The notes below the pieces were generated by a model. That model was not told the DNA's origin. It did no database searches and worked only from the letters and a program-made list of their open reading frames with translations. 64,000 nt of DNA, from NCBI RefSeq assembly GCF_016862455.1, contig NZ_BOMZ01000110.1, positions 1 to 64,000 on the forward strand. Direction: 5' to 3'. Both the position numbers and the translations under genes were made by a program. Positions 8,351 to 17,540 of this stretch are shown one piece after another (within the stretch, counting starts at the first letter, position 1; every line of letters starts with the position of its first letter). This stretch comes from Actinoplanes utahensis (GTDB lineage: Bacteria > Actinomycetota > Actinomycetes > Mycobacteriales > Micromonosporaceae).

Positions 8351-10408
8351 ATGGTGGAGCCTTTGGTGGTTGCGCCCACGAAGCAGGAGAGCCGGGGTGG
8401 TCGTTGGCCGATAGTGTCTTCTGCCGCGGTCGCCGCCGGGCTGGGGTTGCCCGAACCGGAGGCTCGGGTGGTCGTCGCTTTCCTCGCCGGCCTCCATGAT
8501 CTTGGTAAGTGCACCGCGGATTTCCAACGCGAGATCGGTGTCGCCTTCGCGGCCCTCCTCGACGACGGCTACGAGAATCCGTGCTGGGACGGCCGTCTGG
8601 GTCACGCTGCAGCGTCGCAGTTGTTGGCGTACCCACTGCTACAGGCCGCGGGATATGGCAAGGGCAGCCGGCCAAACCGGACGCCGGCGTATGGCGCGGC
8701 TCAGGTGCTCGGGGGTCACCACGGCCGGTTCCAGCAGGATCTCACTTTGGATTATCTGCGTGATCCGCTGGCTCGTGTGCCGCAGTTGGCGGGCAAGACG
8801 TGGCAACGGCAACGCGAACTGATCTTCGACGCGCTGCGTGACGTGGTGGTTGACTTGCCGGTGCCGGCCAAAGCGGAAGTGTCCGCGCTGGCGTTGGTCA
8901 CCGGGGTCGTCATCCTCGCGGACTGGCTGGTCAGCCAGGAGACCTTCTTGGAGAAGCGGCTGCGGCAGCTGCCCACTGAAGCGTCCCCGTCCGCGGTGGC
9001 AGCACATTTCGCTGGTACGTGCGCGTCGCTGCCTGGTGTGCTGGCTGAGGCCGGGTTGAGCCGGTCGACGTTGCGGGGCGGTTCTTTCGAGGAGCTTTTC
9101 CCGTTCGAGGCGAACCCATTACAGCGCTCGCTGATGCGGGAGCTTGCGGTGCCGGCCCGGGGCGGTGGAGGGCTGCTGATCGTCGCCGCGGCGCCGGGCG
9201 AGGGGAAGACGGAGGCGGCGTTGTACGCGGCCCAGGTGCTGGCGGGGGCCGTGGGTGTCGAGGGCTGTTTCTTCGCTCTGCCGACGATGGCCACCTCCGA
9301 TCAGATGTACCGGCGGGTGCGGCGCTTCCTGGCCGGCCAGGTTGTCGACGCGACGTCATTAACGTTGTTGCACAGCATGGCCTGGTTGAATCCGGCCTAC
9401 GGTGATGCTCGCCCGGAGGCAGGCACCACTGAGGTGGTTACGGACGAGGATCCATCGGGACGGCCGGGGCGGGTGTCGGCGACGAGCTGGCTGCGTACCG
9501 GTAAACGAGGGCTGTTGGCCGGCTGGGCGACGGGGACCATTGATCAGGCGCTGTTGGCGATCCTGCCGGTGCCGCACAACGCGTTGCGGTTGCTGGGCAT
9601 CTCACGGAAGGTGCTGATCGTCGACGAAGCCCACGCCTATGACCCCTACATGCAGTTTCTGCTGCGTCGACTGGTGGCCTGGTGTGGCCAGCTGGGCTGC
9701 CCGGTGGTGCTGCTGTCGGCGACCCTGCCGTCGTCGGTGACCCGGTCGCTGGCGGAGGCATACCGGCGTGGCGCCGGGCAGAACGGGGCGCTGCCGGACA
9801 CCGTGCAGGTGCCGTATCCAGGCTGGCTGTTCGTTCCGGCAGACGGCTCGGCTCCGGTGGTGCCGAGCGGGCCGGCGCTGGCGGCGATGGCCGCGTCACG
9901 GCCGGTGGCTCTGACAGTGAGGGTGCTGCCGGTCCGTCGCGAGGATCCGATCGGTGCGGTGCCGGCGCCGGGTAGCCGACTGGCGGTGGTGCGGGACACG
10001 CTGGCGGGGCTGGGCGCCAGCGGTGGTTGCGCGGCGGTGATCTGCAATACCGTGGCGGACGCCCAAGCGACGTACAGCTTCCTGCGGCAGTGGGCGCGGC
10101 GGCAGCCGTCCCGCCCGGCCGTCCATCTGCTGCATTCCCGGTTCCCGGCCGGGAAGCGCCAGGACATCACCGAGCGTGTGGCCCGCCTGTTCGGTAAGGA
10201 GGCCGGCGACGCCCCCCGTCAGGGCAGCGTCGCCGCGCCCCCGGCCCGTCAGGGACGGGAAGCTGAAAGGACCGCTGATCCGTGCACGCCCCCGCCATAC
10301 GCCGAACCGGGCACCACACCGGCTACCGACCCCGGCTACCGGTCATCGCCGGACAACACCCTCATCCGCAAGCGCGGTGTCTCTTCCGACTCGGGAGGCC
10401 ACCGATGA
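8351..10408 (+). pseudogene. cas3: cas3 remnant, truncated at both ends (type I CRISPR HD nuclease-helicase)
   Basis: The product matches Cas3 of the actinobacterial type I-E kind but is incomplete. The HD domain starts abruptly at LGLPEPEARVVVAFLAGLHD with the HD pair (His49-Asp50) and VLGGHHGRF, yet the usual leading segment with the first metal-binding His is absent. The helicase part has Walker A (APGEGKTEAAL), DEAH (LIVDEAHAYD) and motif III (LLSATLP). After HLLHSRFPAGKRQDITERV, the product loses motifs V and VI (the expected VATQVVEQSLD and QRAGR) and runs into an unrelated Pro/Arg-rich tail from about 10232. The tail overlaps the start of the HTH gene. No cascade genes, cas1/cas2 or repeat array lie nearby. 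A typical Cas3 is 900 residues or more. Surely non-functional. Confidence 0.85.
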
Positions 10409-10611
10409 ACGACTCAACCTCTGAATGGCGGCCCGACCCTTTACTGACCATCGACGACGTTGTCGCCTGGCTTCGTAAGCCAAAGAACACCTTGTATGCC
10501 TGGCACAGCCGGGGCAGGGGACCGCGTGCCATCCGCGTCGGCAACACCTTGCGCTACCGGCGCAGCGAGGTCGAACGGTGGCTCGACGCCCAGAGTGACC
10601 CGGAGCGCTGA
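10405..10611 (+). CDS. helix-turn-helix excisionase-like protein
   Basis: A 68-residue AlpA/Xis-type winged HTH protein (MerR-like fold). Start at MNDSTSEWRP because GGAGG lies 7 nt upstream. Core motif: LLTIDDVVAWLRKPKNTLYA followed by HSRGRGPRAIRVGNTLRYRR and SEVERWLDAQ, the usual pattern of 'HTH_17' proteins next to integrases. Such proteins bind attachment sites and bias recombination toward excision, or act as activators of integrase. It ends 3 bp before the integrase start, so the two form an operon. With the integrase broken it probably has no partner here. Confidence 0.85.
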   Translation: MNDSTSEWRPDPLLTIDDVVAWLRKPKNTLYAWHSRGRGPRAIRVGNTLRYRRSEVERWLDAQSDPER

Positions 10612-10614
10612 GCC

Positions 10615-11829
10615 TTGGCCCGACCTCCCCTACCCATCGGCACGTACGGCGCGATTCGCACCGAACAGCTCGGCCCCAACCGATTCCGGGCCAGGACCCG
10701 CTTCCGCGACTACGACGGCAAGACCCGTGACGTGGAGGCGACGGACGTCAGTGGTCCGGCAGCCACCCGAGCTTTGAAGGTCAAACTTCGTGACCGCACG
10801 ATTCCGGACGACGACGAGATCAATCGCGACACCCGCGTCACCACGCTGAGCGAGAAGTGGGTCGAAGAGATCACCGACGAGGAACGGATCGCCCCATAAA
10901 CCATCGACCGGTATCGAGAGACGCTGCGCACCGCCATCCTGCCGGCCCTCGGTGAACTCCGGATCCGAGAAGTGACGGTAGGGCGGCTCGACCGGTTCCT
11001 CCGGGAGATAGCCAAGAACCACCCGTCCAAGGCCAAGGGCGCGAAGGTCGCCCTCAGCCAGATGTTCGCGCTCGCGGTCCGTCACGGCGCGATCCCTACC
11101 AACCCCGTCCGCGACACCGGACGGCTCCGCAAGCCTCGCCGCGAAGTGACCGCTCTCGGAACCGAGCAGCTCGAAACCGTCCGAACAGCGATTCGGGAAT
11201 GGCAACAGCCCGTCCCCGGCAAACCCGGACCTCGGCACACCGGCGATCTTGCCGACATCGTCGATCTCATGCTCGCGACCGGTGCCCGCATCGGCGAGAT
11301 CCTCGCCATTCGGTGGTCAGACCTCGACCTGAGTGCAGACCGTCCCGTTCTAACCATCAGCGGCACGCTGGTGTACGTCAAAGGTAAGGGCGTCTTCCGC
11401 CAGGACTGGACCAAGAGCGAGGCCGGCTATCGCACGATAGTCCTGCCTGGATTCGCGGTTGGGATGCTCCTGGCCCGCAAGCTCACCGCAGCGGAGAACG
11501 ACTACGACGCCGTCTTCGCCTCCAGGAACGGCACCTGGCTACAGCCCAACAACGTCCGCCGCCAGTGGCGTCAGGCCCGAGCGGACACTGACCTCACTTG
11601 GGTGGTCCCCCACACCTTCCGCAAGACCGTCGCGACGCTCATCGACGAGGAGTCCAACACCAAGAGCGCCGCAACCCAACTGCGCCATGGCAGTGAAGAG
11701 GTCACCACCACGTACTACATCGCCAAACCTGCGATCGCCCCGGACAACTCCGCGATCCTCGAACGGCTGGGCGCAGACAGAACGACCGCTGAAGGTTCGG
11801 TCCAGGATCGCGACCGGCGGGCCGAATGA
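10615..11829 (+). pseudogene. tyrosine-family site-specific integrase interrupted by one ochre codon
   Basis: Translation from TTG at 10615 gives a 404-residue integrase of the actinobacterial type if the TAA at 10897-10899 is read through. The frame is the same on both sides: ...TDEERIAP then TAA then TIDRYRETLR. A CAA (Gln) to TAA change would explain it, since IAPQTIDRYR is the usual sequence. The N-terminal arm-binding and SAM-like core-binding domains are complete. The catalytic domain has Arg in TGARIGEILAIRW, His-x-x-Arg in VVPHTFRKT, LRHGS and the nucleophile Tyr in TTYYIAK, all intact. So only the single nonsense codon inactivates it, which suggests recent loss, or a sequencing error, or rare readthrough. 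Confidence 0.85.
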
Positions 11830-11889
11830 TCGGCGGCCGACAACCGGTGATCAGTGATGACGATCCCGCCCGCCGATTCGGGTAAATCA

Positions 11890-11916
11890 GGGTTTTCGGG
11901 GGACGGTTCAAAACCC
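11890..11916. repeat. short inverted repeat near the integrase end
   Basis: GGGTTTT at 11890-11896 pairs with AAAACCC at 11910-11916 around a G-rich 13-nt loop. It lies between the integrase stop and the tRNA terminator. It might be an integrase arm site or part of the attachment region; sequence alone does not decide. Confidence 0.35.
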
Positions 11917-11929
11917 AATAGGTATGAAC

Positions 11930-11967
11930 AAAAGCCCTGACCAGCATTCGTGCTGGTCAGGGCTTTT
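11930..11967. terminator. bidirectional rho-independent terminator
   Basis: A perfect 16-bp stem (11930-11945 with 11952-11967) with a 6-nt loop, starting with AAAA and ending with TTTT, so a U-run follows the hairpin on either strand. It ends transcription of tRNA-Pro from the right and of the integrase from the left. Confidence 0.92.
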
Positions 11968-11970
11968 CAA

Positions 11971-12047
<77 letters not shown>

Positions 12048-12098
12048 ATCCCGCCCGGAGCCTCAGCCCCGCGCGACATCTCCTAAAGACTACCAACC

Positions 12099-13535
12099 TC
12101 ACCCGTGGGCTTTTCCGCGACCCCCCGGCCCGAGCTTCTTGCGGGGTTTCACCGAGATCTCGACCGGTGTGCCCTCGAAGCCGTACTCCTCGCGCAGTTT
12201 GCGCTCGATGAAGCGCAGGTAGCCCGCGTCGAACGGGCCGGTGGTGAAGAGGACGAAGCGCGGCGGGGCGGCGCCGGCCTGGGTGGCGAACAGGATGCGC
12301 GGGGCGCGGCCGCCGCGGACCGGGTGGGGGGTGGCCTGGGTGAGGGCGGTGAGCCACTGGTTCAGGGCGCCGGTGGGGATGCGGGTCTCCCACGAGGCGA
12401 GGGCGCGGCGGATGGCGGGGGCCAGTTTGTCGACGGCCCGGCCGGTCTTGGCGGAGATGTTGACGCGAATGGCCCACGTCACCCGCTTGAGGTCGCGGTC
12501 GATCTCCTTGTCCAGGTAGAACCGGCGGTCCTCGTCGACCAGGTCCCACTTGTTGAAGGCGATGACCAGGGCCCGGCCGGACTCGATGACCTGGGTGATG
12601 ACGCGCTGGTCCTGTTCGCTGATGACCTCGCCGGAGTCGAGCAGGACGACGGCGACCTCGGCGGCCTCGACGGCGCCGGCGGTCCGCAGGGACGCGTAGT
12701 ACTCCGTACCGGAGGCCTGGTGGACGCGTTTGCGCAGGCCGGCCGTGTCGACGAACTGCCAGACCTCGCCGGCCATCTCGACCAGGCTGTCGACCGGGTC
12801 GACGGTGGTGCCGGCGACCGAGTCGACGACCGCCCGTTCCTCCTTGGCGAGGCGGTTGAGCAGGCTGGACTTGCCGACGTTGGGACGGCCGACCAGGGCG
12901 ACCCGGCGGGGGCCGCGGGGGCCGCCCTCGGTGACCAGCGGGGTCGGCGGCAGGGCGTTGAGGATGTCGTCGAGGAGGTCGCCGGAGCCGCGGCCGTGCA
13001 GGGCGGAGATCGGGTGCGGTTCGCCGAGGCCCAGGGACCACAGGGAGACGGCTTCGAGTTCCAGGTTCTGGTTGTCGGCCTTGTTGGCGACCAGGATGAC
13101 CGGCTTGTGGCTGCGGCGCAGCATCTTCACCGCGGCCTCGTCGACGTCGGTGGCGCCGACGGAGACGTCGACGACGAAGACGACCACGTCGGCGGTCTGC
13201 ACGGCGATCTCGGCCTGGGCGGCGATGGCGGCGGCCCGGTCGCGGGCGTCCGGTTCCCAGCCGCCGGTGTCGACGACGGTGAAGCGGCGGCCGTTCCACT
13301 GGGCGTCGTAGGGAACCCGGTCGCGGGTCACGCCGGGCTTGTCCTCGACGACCGCCTGACGGCGGCCGATGATGCGGTTGACCAGCGTCGACTTGCCCAC
13401 GTTGGGGCGGCCGACGACGGCGACGACGGGGACGGGGCCGGTGAATTCGTCCGACGAGTCCGTGGGGGAATCGGAGCCGAACTCGAATCCTCCCTCGAAG
13501 TCGTTGAGGTCGAGTCCGGCGGGAAGTTCAGTCAC
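12099..13535 (-). CDS. der: ribosome-assembly GTPase Der (EngA)
   Basis: A 478-residue protein with two tandem GTPase domains and a KH-like C-terminal domain, the layout unique to Der. Der acts in 50S subunit maturation. First G domain: [16 protein letters not shown] (about 38-53), DTGGW and NKAD. Second: [16 protein letters not shown] (about 216-231), DTAGLRKR and NKWD. The KH-like part runs from about 385 ([20 protein letters not shown]) to 470. The first 35 residues are an acidic extension common in actinobacterial Der. The start overlaps the cmk stop by 4 bp (ATGA), so the two are coupled. tRNA-Pro follows downstream. Confidence 0.97.
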   Translation of the reverse strand: MTELPAGLDLNDFEGGFEFGSDSPTDSSDEFTGPVPVVAVVGRPNVGKSTLVNRIIGRRQAVVEDKPGVTRDRVPYDAQWNGRRFTVVDTGGWEPDARDRAAAIAAQAEIAVQTADVVVFVVDVSVGATDVDEAAVKMLRRSHKPVILVANKADNQNLELEAVSLWSLGLGEPHPISALHGRGSGDLLDDILNALPPTPLVTEGGPRGPRRVALVGRPNVGKSSLLNRLAKEERAVVDSVAGTTVDPVDSLVEMAGEVWQFVDTAGLRKRVHQASGTEYYASLRTAGAVEAAEVAVVLLDSGEVISEQDQRVITQVIESGRALVIAFNKWDLVDEDRRFYLDKEIDRDLKRVTWAIRVNISAKTGRAVDKLAPAIRRALASWETRIPTGALNQWLTALTQATPHPVRGGRAPRILFATQAGAAPPRFVLFTTGPFDAGYLRFIERKLREEYGFEGTPVEISVKPRKKLGPGGRGKAHG

Positions 13536-14212
13536 TTACTTACCTTGCTGTTCAGCAGATGCAGGAGGTGGGCAACGACCTCGTCGATGCCCATGCCGGT
13601 GGTGTCGACCTCAAGGGCGTCGGACGCCTGCTTGAGCGGGTCGACGGCCCGGGTGGAGTCGAGTGTGTCGCGGCGGGCCAGGTCGGCCTCGGTGGCGGCG
13701 ACGTCGGTGGCGTCCTCGGCGCTGCGCCGGGCGGCGCGGGCGGCGGCGGAGGCCGTGAGATAGACCTTGAGGTCGGCGTCGGGGGCGACCACGGAGGCGA
13801 TGTCGCGGCCCTCGACGATGATCCGCGGGTGCGCGGCGATGATCGCCTGCTGGAGCAGGACGAGGTGTCTGCGGACGGCCGGGACGGCGGCGACCGCGGA
13901 GACGGCGCCGGTGACCTCGGCGCCGCGGATCGGGGCGTCGACGTTCACCCCGTTCGCGGCGAAGTGGGGGGCGAGCGGATCGGTGCCGATCGACAGCTCG
14001 GTCTCCAGGGCTATCTTGGCGATGGCGTCGGGGTCCGCCAGGTCGGCGCCACCCTGGAGGACCGCCCAGGTCACCGCGCGGTACATCGCGCCGGTGTCTA
14101 GGTAGACGCCGTCGACAGCGGTGGCGAGCCGCCGGGAGACGGTGGACTTGCCCGACCCGGACGGGCCGTCGACGGCCACCACGCACTTCTCCGGCCGTTC
14201 CTGAAGCGCCAC
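13532..14212 (-). CDS. cmk: cytidylate kinase
   Basis: A 226-residue CMP/dCMP kinase, making CDP and dCDP from the monophosphates with ATP. P-loop [20 protein letters not shown] (about 12-31), [11 protein letters not shown] (NMP-binding), the family motif [20 protein letters not shown] (about 127-146) and the LID Arg-rich segment [12 protein letters not shown]. Length is normal for the type I bacterial enzyme. It overlaps der by 4 bp. In many actinobacteria a tyrA or rluB gene lies just upstream; here the upstream neighbour is a divergent enoyl-CoA hydratase, so the ancestral operon has been broken. Confidence 0.96.
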   Translation of the reverse strand: MALQERPEKCVVAVDGPSGSGKSTVSRRLATAVDGVYLDTGAMYRAVTWAVLQGGADLADPDAIAKIALETELSIGTDPLAPHFAANGVNVDAPIRGAEVTGAVSAVAAVPAVRRHLVLLQQAIIAAHPRIIVEGRDIASVVAPDADLKVYLTASAAARAARRSAEDATDVAATEADLARRDTLDSTRAVDPLKQASDALEVDTTGMGIDEVVAHLLHLLNSKVSK

Positions 14213-14328
14213 CGTTCCTCCTGAGGGCTCTACGGCAAACCAACCCTCCCATTGTGCCCGTGTACGCAGTCATCGACGAACCGGGGCCGGTCCGCTATGT
14301 TACCGACAAGTAACTAAGGAGGCCTGCC

Positions 14329-14985
14329 ATGCCGACCCTGGACCGCCACGACGACGTCCACGTTCTCGACCTCGGCGACGACGAGAACCGACTCCACCCC
14401 GAATTCATCACCGAAGCCAACGCCCTGCTGGACGAGGTCGAGAAGAATCCCACCGCGCTCGTCACCACCGCCACCGGCAGGCATTACAGCCTGGGGCTCG
14501 ACCTGGACTGGCTCGGCGAGCACCCGGAGGAGCGGACCGCGTACGTCGCCTTGGTGCAGCAATTCCTCGCCCGCCTGCTGACCCTGCCCATGGTGACCGT
14601 CGCCGCCGTCCCCGGCCACTGCTTCGCCGGAGGCGCCATGGTCTCCCTCGCGCACGACCTGCGCGTCATGCGCGCCGACCGGGGTTTCTGGTGCCTGCCG
14701 GAAGCGGACATCGGCCTGCCCTTCACCCCCGGCATGAGCGCCCTCATCCAGTCCCGCCTGACCCCGCAGAACGCGCACGAGGCGATGGTCACCGCCCGCC
14801 GTTACGGCGGCGCCGAGGCCGCGGAACGTCACATCGTCGATCACGCGGTCCCCGCCGAGGAGGTGCTGCCCACCGCGATCGCCCTGGCCAAGGCCCACAC
14901 CGGCAAAGCCGGCGCCGGGCTCGGCACGATCAAGGCCCGCCTCTACCCTCAGGTTCTCCAGGCCTTGCGGTCGGCTGAGATCTGA
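14329..14985 (+). CDS. enoyl-CoA hydratase/isomerase family protein
   Basis: A 218-residue crotonase-fold protein, start fixed by AAGGAGG 6 nt upstream. Crotonase motifs are visible: the first oxyanion-hole segment TGRHYSLGLDLDWL (about 47-60) and the second HCFAGGAMVSLAHDLRVMRA (about 98-117). Residues WCLPEADIGLPF follow, with the acidic residue in the position used by 3,2-enoyl-CoA isomerases. It is shorter than true hydratases (about 260), as peroxisomal-type delta3,delta2-enoyl-CoA isomerase-like bacterial proteins often are. Substrate not known; a role in unsaturated fatty acid oxidation is likely. Single gene with its own promoter, divergent from cmk. Confidence 0.8.
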   Translation: MPTLDRHDDVHVLDLGDDENRLHPEFITEANALLDEVEKNPTALVTTATGRHYSLGLDLDWLGEHPEERTAYVALVQQFLARLLTLPMVTVAAVPGHCFAGGAMVSLAHDLRVMRADRGFWCLPEADIGLPFTPGMSALIQSRLTPQNAHEAMVTARRYGGAEAAERHIVDHAVPAEEVLPTAIALAKAHTGKAGAGLGTIKARLYPQVLQALRSAEI

Positions 14986-15034
14986 TTCGGTACGGCCCTC
15001 GTGCGCTGCCGAGCGCAAGCGACACTCCGTCCCC

Positions 15035-15976
15035 TCATCCACGGACCCGTCCCGCCGGGCGGCCCGTGGGAGGGGCGGACCTGTCGGAAGCGACCGTTCT
15101 CGGACGGCTGCGGGAGACTGCCACGCCGGCCAGGCAGAGCGCGCCGCCGAGGAGGGTGAGCCAGCCGGGCACCTCGCCCAGAACCAGCCAGGACATCAGG
15201 ACCACGACGGCCGGGACGGCGTACGTCGTCGAGCCCATCTTGCCGGCGGTCGTGCGGGCCAGCGCGTACGCCCAGGTGGTGAACGCGATCGCGGTCGGGA
15301 AGACGCCGAGGTAGACGACGTTCAGGGTGGCCGTCCAGGGGGCGGACGCGACATCCGACACCAACTGCCCGGCGAACGGCAGGCAGGCGACCGCGCCGAT
15401 CACACACCCGAACGTGGTCGCCTGCAGCGCGGTGGCGTGCCGCAACGCCGGCTTCTGGGCGACGACCCCGCCGGCGTAGGTGACCGCGGCGACCAGGCAG
15501 AGCACCACACCGAGGATCGACGACTGACCCTTTCCGGACATGGAGAAGCCGACGATCACGGTGCCGGCGAACGAGACCGCGATACCGGCGAGCAGCCGGG
15601 GCGGGAAACCCTCGTGCAGCAACCAGCCGGCGAGCAGCGCCATCACGGCCGGGCCGACGTTCACCAGCATGGCGGCGGTGCCGGCGTCGACGAGCTCCTC
15701 ACCCCAGTTCAGAGCGACCATGTAGAGACCGAACCAGATCACCCCGGAGATCAGGATGCCCGGCCAGGCGGCCCGCGGGGGAAGACCCTGACGGCGTACG
15801 GCCAGGAAGATCAGCAGAGTCAGCGAGCCGGCGAGAAGACGGCCGAGTGCGAGCGATCCCGGCGAGAAGTACGGCGCGGCCGCCCGGATCCCCACGAACG
15901 CGGACGCCCACAGGACGACCGTGACGGTGGCGGCGGCGACAGCCGCGCGCGAGGGACGTACGACATCTGCGCTCAT
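15035..15976 (-). CDS. EamA/DMT-family membrane transporter
   Basis: A 313-residue integral membrane protein of the drug/metabolite transporter superfamily with ten predicted helices in two EamA repeats. The start is MSADVVRPSRAAVAAAT; the frame is open far upstream, but only over the complement of the GGDEF gene. First repeat features: TVVLWASAFVGIRAAAPYFS and GLYMVALNWGEELVDAGTAA. Second repeat: ILGVVLCLVAAVTYAGGVVA and TAIAFTTWAYALARTTAGKM. The C-terminus is short and basic. Likely exports an amino acid or similar small metabolite; the substrate cannot be told from sequence. Confidence 0.88.
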   Translation of the reverse strand: MSADVVRPSRAAVAAATVTVVLWASAFVGIRAAAPYFSPGSLALGRLLAGSLTLLIFLAVRRQGLPPRAAWPGILISGVIWFGLYMVALNWGEELVDAGTAAMLVNVGPAVMALLAGWLLHEGFPPRLLAGIAVSFAGTVIVGFSMSGKGQSSILGVVLCLVAAVTYAGGVVAQKPALRHATALQATTFGCVIGAVACLPFAGQLVSDVASAPWTATLNVVYLGVFPTAIAFTTWAYALARTTAGKMGSTTYAVPAVVVLMSWLVLGEVPGWLTLLGGALCLAGVAVSRSRPRTVASDRSAPPTGRPAGRVRG

Positions 15977-16068
15977 GCCCGCCAGCAAACCGTGTCCCGC
16001 CCCTCCCCCGCTAGCGGAATTCGGACCTCGCGCCCATGGCAGTGACCCAGGTGACAGCCGGTGCCGGA

Positions 16069-17535
16069 TCAGCAGGCGCGCGGGAGGGACGTGAGCATCG
16101 ACGGTTCGAACTCCTGGAAGGTGCCCTTGCAGGATTTCTTGGCGCGGTACATGGCCAGGTCGGCCTCCTCGAGGAGGCGTTCGGCGGAGCGGTCGCCGCT
16201 GTAGGCGATGCCGACGCTGGCGCGGGTGACGATGGTGCGGCCGGCGATGTCGTAGGGCAGGCCGATGGAGTCGATGACGCGCTGGGCGATGTCGCGGGCC
16301 TGGTTCTCGTGGGAGATCGGGTCGAGGAGGACGGCGAACTCGTCGCCGCCGAGGCGGGCGGCCATGTCGGTGTCGCGGACGGCGGCGCGGAGACGGCCGG
16401 CCACGGCGCGCAGCAACTCGTCGCCGACGGTGTGGCCGAGAGTGTCGTTGACCTGCTTGAACAGGTCCAGGTCGAGGTAGAGCAGGGCGGACGCGGCGGG
16501 GGTCGGGTCGGCGGCCAGGGCTTCCTCGACGCGCTGGAGGAACAGGCCACGGTTGGGCAGGCGGGTCAGCGGGTCGTGGTGGGCCTCGTGCACGGCGGCC
16601 AGGGTGTGCGCTCCGGTCAGGGCGAGGCTGGCCTGCTCGGCGAAAGCGATCAGCACATCGCGCCGCTCCGCCGACCCGATGGAAGCCACCCCGACGGGAG
16701 CCGCCCCGGCAGGAGTGGCCGGGAGGGCGGGAACGGCAGGGACGGCGGGGACGACGGGAACGACGGGAGCGGCAAAGACGGCGGGAACCCCGGGGGTGGC
16801 CGGGGTGGTGATGACGAGAGCGCCCGCGATCGTGCCGTCGATCAGGACGGGAGTGGCGAGGGACCGGCCGGAGGAAGCCGGCCCACCCCGGGAGATCGCA
16901 TGGTGGGCGGCCTCGGTCAGGACGGCGCCGTCGACGGGGGCGCCGCTGACCGAGGCGATCGCGTCGCGGAGGACCAGCGCCACCGTCGCGTCCTCCAGCA
17001 GCGCCGCCGCACCCGAAGTGATCATGTGGAGGACGTCGTCGAGCGGGACCCGCTGGTTCGCCGAGCGCTGGACGTGCAGCAGCGTCTCCAGGAGCCGTTC
17101 CCGGCGTTGGAGGTCCTGGCGCAGCCGGCGTTCGGCGGCGAGCGTACGCAGACTGCGCAGGGCCAGCCCGAGGACGCGGGACATGCCCTGGAGCATCTGG
17201 CGTTCCTCGGCGGCGAACGGCTCGTCGGTGCGGGCGACGATCAGCCGTTCGCCGGTGTCGCGGTCGAGGACCTGCACGGTGAGGTGCATCGGGCCGGTTC
17301 CCGGGAACGACACCTCGCCGGTTCCCGGGCGCAGGGCGGTGAACAGGGACGGGTCCGGGGTGCGGCCGAGGCCGATCGAGGCGGGTACGCCGTCGTCGCA
17401 CACCACTGCCGCCACTTCGGCGTCGGTGGATTCGGCGGCGCGCTGGACGGCGATCCGGGCGGCGCTGCCGATGGTTCCGGCGAGGGTGATGGCGCTGAAG
17501 AACTCGGCGAGTTGCAGACTGGACCAGCCGGACAT
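16069..17535 (-). CDS. GAF-GGDEF diguanylate cyclase
   Basis: A 488-residue soluble protein. An N-terminal GAF-like sensor (about 10-270) contains TDEPFAAEERQMLQGMSRVL and a second sensor segment (LEDATVALVLRDAIASVSG). A Val/Pro/Ala-rich linker (VPAVPAVPALPATPAG, about 245-290) interrupts it. The GGDEF domain (about 320-480) has DLDLFKQVNDTLGH, the active loop RLGGDEFAVLL, and the RxxD inhibitory site RDTD exactly five residues before GGDEF, so the enzyme should make c-di-GMP and be product-inhibited. It starts 5 bp after the FIST-protein stop, so the two form an operon in which FIST probably supplies the signal. Confidence 0.92.
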   Translation of the reverse strand: MSGWSSLQLAEFFSAITLAGTIGSAARIAVQRAAESTDAEVAAVVCDDGVPASIGLGRTPDPSLFTALRPGTGEVSFPGTGPMHLTVQVLDRDTGERLIVARTDEPFAAEERQMLQGMSRVLGLALRSLRTLAAERRLRQDLQRRERLLETLLHVQRSANQRVPLDDVLHMITSGAAALLEDATVALVLRDAIASVSGAPVDGAVLTEAAHHAISRGGPASSGRSLATPVLIDGTIAGALVITTPATPGVPAVFAAPVVPVVPAVPAVPALPATPAGAAPVGVASIGSAERRDVLIAFAEQASLALTGAHTLAAVHEAHHDPLTRLPNRGLFLQRVEEALAADPTPAASALLYLDLDLFKQVNDTLGHTVGDELLRAVAGRLRAAVRDTDMAARLGGDEFAVLLDPISHENQARDIAQRVIDSIGLPYDIAGRTIVTRASVGIAYSGDRSAERLLEEADLAMYRAKKSCKGTFQEFEPSMLTSLPRAC

Positions 17536-17540
17536 GGGGC

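Noticed and set aside
12105-13763. Long plus-strand frame over der and cmk
   Set aside because: Codon pattern and motifs of der and cmk on the other strand are unmistakable; Gly/Asp-rich antisense frame is a GC artefact.
15035-17401. 788-residue fused reading frame
   Set aside because: The upstream half is Arg/Pro-rich and antisense-frame sequence of the GGDEF gene; the real transporter starts at 15976.
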